In this document: one piece after another, positions 12,584-14,069 of the stretch
Layout: each line of letters starts with the position of its first letter
Numbering within the stretch: position 1 is the first letter of the stretch
NCBI GenBank assembly: GCA_021801615.1
Contig: JAJYXS010000042.1
Coordinates: forward strand, 1 to 14,069
Length of the DNA: 14,069 nucleotides
Direction of reading: 5' to 3'
DNA from: Actinomycetes bacterium
GTDB taxonomy: Bacteria > Actinomycetota > Acidimicrobiia > Acidimicrobiales > RAAP-2
Position numbers and translations under genes: made by a program
Notes under the pieces: model-generated
Seen by the model: only the letters and a program-made list of their open reading frames with translations
The model's database searches: none
What the model was told of the DNA's origin: nothing

Positions 12584-13354
12584 GTGCCGAGCGCGCAGGC
12601 CCCAGGTGGCGGGAACCAGGTCGCGCGCCAGGTGTTCCGTGGACTTCCCGCGCGTTACGACCGCCTCGCGGAGTGGCTGTCGTTCTGGCAGAACCGCCGG
12701 TGGAGAGCAGCCCTGCTGGACGCGATCTCGGCGGCGGACCCACGGCTCGTCGCGGACGTGGCGACCGGCACCGCGGGAGTCGCGCTCGCCCTCCACGCCC
12801 GGACCGGCGCAGCGGTCGTCGGCTTCGACCTGGACGAGGCAATGGCCCGCCAGGGCATGCGCAACGTGAGGACGGCGCTCGGCCGGCGAGCCGTGGCCAC
12901 GGGTGCGCCTCCGTCCGCGCGACGAAGGTCGGTCGCGATCGCCGTCGCGAGGGCCGAGCAGCTCCCGCTCGCCGATCACTCCGTCGACGCGCTGAGCTTC
13001 ACCTACCTGCTGCGGTACGTCGACGACCCCGAGGCGACGCTCGCAGAGCTCGCCCGAGTGGTGCGCCCCGGCGGCGTGGTCGCGACCCTCGAGTTCGCGG
13101 TGCCAGAGGACCCGCTGTGGCGAGCGCTGTGGTGGCTGTACACGAGAGCCGCCCTGCCCCTCGGCGGCCTGGTCACCGGCGGGAGGCCCTGGTACCGCGT
13201 GGGGAGGTTCCTCGGCCCGAGCATCACCCGTCACTACCGGCGCTACCCCGTCGATTGGACGCTGGAGGCCTGGGAGCGCGCCGGCATTGGAGAGGTGTCA
13301 GTGCGACGCATGAGCCTCGGGGGCGGCATCGTCATGTGGGGCCGCCGGAAGTGA
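12584..13354 (+). CDS. UbiE/MenG-like class I SAM-dependent methyltransferase
   Basis: This 256-residue enzyme fits the UbiE/COQ5 family, which performs the C-methylation step of ubiquinone or, in actinobacteria, menaquinone synthesis. It begins VFRGLPARYDRLAEWLSFWQ (17-36), the family's typical entry helix. SAM motif I is VADVATGTAG (56-65), the ribose-binding acidic residues are in GFDLDEAM (80-87), motif II is ARAEQLPLADHSVDALSF (122-139), and RPGGVVATLEF (161-171) ends motif III. An Arg- and Ala-rich insertion (about 98-120) separates motifs I and II. The start is GTG 12584; no Shine-Dalgarno is evident, so it may be leaderless. Its stop overlaps the next start (GTGA). Menaquinone involvement is likely, not certain. 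Confidence 0.85.
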   Translation: MPSAQAPGGGNQVARQVFRGLPARYDRLAEWLSFWQNRRWRAALLDAISAADPRLVADVATGTAGVALALHARTGAAVVGFDLDEAMARQGMRNVRTALGRRAVATGAPPSARRRSVAIAVARAEQLPLADHSVDALSFTYLLRYVDDPEATLAELARVVRPGGVVATLEFAVPEDPLWRALWWLYTRAALPLGGLVTGGRPWYRVGRFLGPSITRHYRRYPVDWTLEAWERAGIGEVSVRRMSLGGGIVMWGRRK

Positions 13355-14069
13355 CCGGCGACTCGGCGCGTCCCGCGTTCTACGCGGCGCGCCCGGGCCG
13401 TCTGCGCGACTGGTGGACCCTGCTCCATCCTCCGTACACCGCGTGGCACCTCTCCTATGTCGTGATCGGCGCCTGCCTCGCGCCGTCCGTCGCGCTGAGC
13501 CGGCTGCTCGCCGCGCTCGCCGCCTTCTTCCTCGCCGTCGGACTCGCCGCCCACGCCTACGACGAGCTGCAGGACCGGCCCCTGCGCACGGCCATCCCGA
13601 GCTGGGCGCTCGTCACCGCCACCGTCTCGGGCCTTGCGGGCGCGCTCGTCCTCGGGAGCTTCGGCGTCCTCACGGTGGGCACCGTGCTCGTCCCGTTCCT
13701 CGTCGTCGGTCCGCTGCTGGTCGTCGCCTACAACGGCGACCTCTTCGGAGGCGCGTTCCACACCGATCTCGTGTTCGCCCTCTCGTGGGGCGCCTTTCCC
13801 GTGCTCACCGCGTACGTCGCGCAGGCAGGCGACCTCTCGTGGAGCGCGGCGCTCGGTGCAGCCGGCGCGACCGCGCTCTCGCTCGCCCAGCGCTTCCTCA
13901 GCACGCCCGCGCGTCAGCTCCGGCGCCGCGTCGTGGACGTGCACGGCTCGGCCGTGCTCGCCGACGGCTCGCAGACCCACCTCGATCGCGACGGCCTCCT
14001 TGCACCCCTCGGGCGCGCCCTGCGCGCCGTCGCCTGGGCTGTCGTGCTCCTGGCCGCCGCCTTGGCGGT
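13351..14069 (+). CDS. UbiA-like polytopic membrane protein, 3' truncated by window edge
   Basis: This frame begins at GTG 13351, overlapping the methyltransferase stop, and stays open to the window end (239 codons). The N-terminus RLRDWWTLLHPPYTAWHLSYVVIGA (17-41) resembles the opening helix of UbiA prenyltransferases. GLAAHAYDELQDRPLRT (64-80) carries a DxxxD (Asp71, Asp75) like a reduced form of their first Asp-rich motif. YNGDLFGGAFHTDLVFALSWGAFPVLTAYVAQAG (127-160) recalls the MenA-type second loop and following helix. Several long hydrophobic helices are present. The usual N-D pair of motif 1 is changed, so catalytic status is uncertain. Coupling to a UbiE-like gene supports a quinone-related role. 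The remote family assignment is an inference. Confidence 0.6.
   Translation, partial: MTGDSARPAFYAARPGRLRDWWTLLHPPYTAWHLSYVVIGACLAPSVALSRLLAALAAFFLAVGLAAHAYDELQDRPLRTAIPSWALVTATVSGLAGALVLGSFGVLTVGTVLVPFLVVGPLLVVAYNGDLFGGAFHTDLVFALSWGAFPVLTAYVAQAGDLSWSAALGAAGATALSLAQRFLSTPARQLRRRVVDVHGSAVLADGSQTHLDRDGLLAPLGRALRAVAWAVVLLAAALA

Overview
The window looks like a chromosomal segment of a very GC-rich actinobacterium. The evidence is extreme GC bias at third codon positions, frequent GTG starts, the adjacent ClpS and DUF2017 pair typical of Actinomycetota, and a menaquinone-type methyltransferase. An acidimicrobial-like lineage is a guess; nothing here fixes the genus. There is no phage, IS element, CRISPR array or other clear mobile element.

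Layout. (1) 1-2263, plus strand: the likely last codons of an upstream gene, an unrecognised secreted or membrane-anchored protein, a short tandem 15-bp repeat that abuts the GTG start of an MTA/SAH-nucleosidase-like phosphorylase, a repeat-rich gap, and a TetR-type regulator. (2) 9114 down to 2296, minus strand: a compact apparent operon for a branched-chain-amino-acid-type (HAAT/Liv) ABC importer. It runs substrate-binding protein, fused LivH-LivM permease, LivG, LivF, then a stand-alone NRPS condensation-domain-like protein and a DUF2237 protein. (3) 9343-10788, plus strand: an aldehyde-dehydrogenase-fold protein divergent from the importer, separated from it by a 228-nt spacer that holds an operator-like palindrome and a perfect 9-bp inverted repeat. 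(4) 10813-14069: housekeeping-type genes, namely a NodB-family polysaccharide deacetylase, tRNA-Lys(CTT), DUF2017, ClpS, a UbiE/MenG-like methyltransferase and a truncated UbiA-like membrane protein overlapping it.

What stands out. The ALDH-fold protein has lost all three catalytic residues (Cys to Ala, Glu to Arg, Asn to Asp) but keeps the NAD-binding motifs and much of the fold. The condensation-like protein has the HHxxxDG motif changed to AExxxDG. Two apparent pseudo-enzymes beside one importer, with a possible local TetR regulator, suggest a dedicated uptake, sensing or binding locus for an unknown small molecule. That is inference. No substrate can be named from the sequence.

All intergenic gaps are shorter than 300 nt. 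The larger ones (39-109, 1499-1633, 4036-4252, 9115-9342, 12463-12583) are described in the features where they hold something. In 4036-4252 and 12463-12583 I see no convincing site beyond possible weak promoters.
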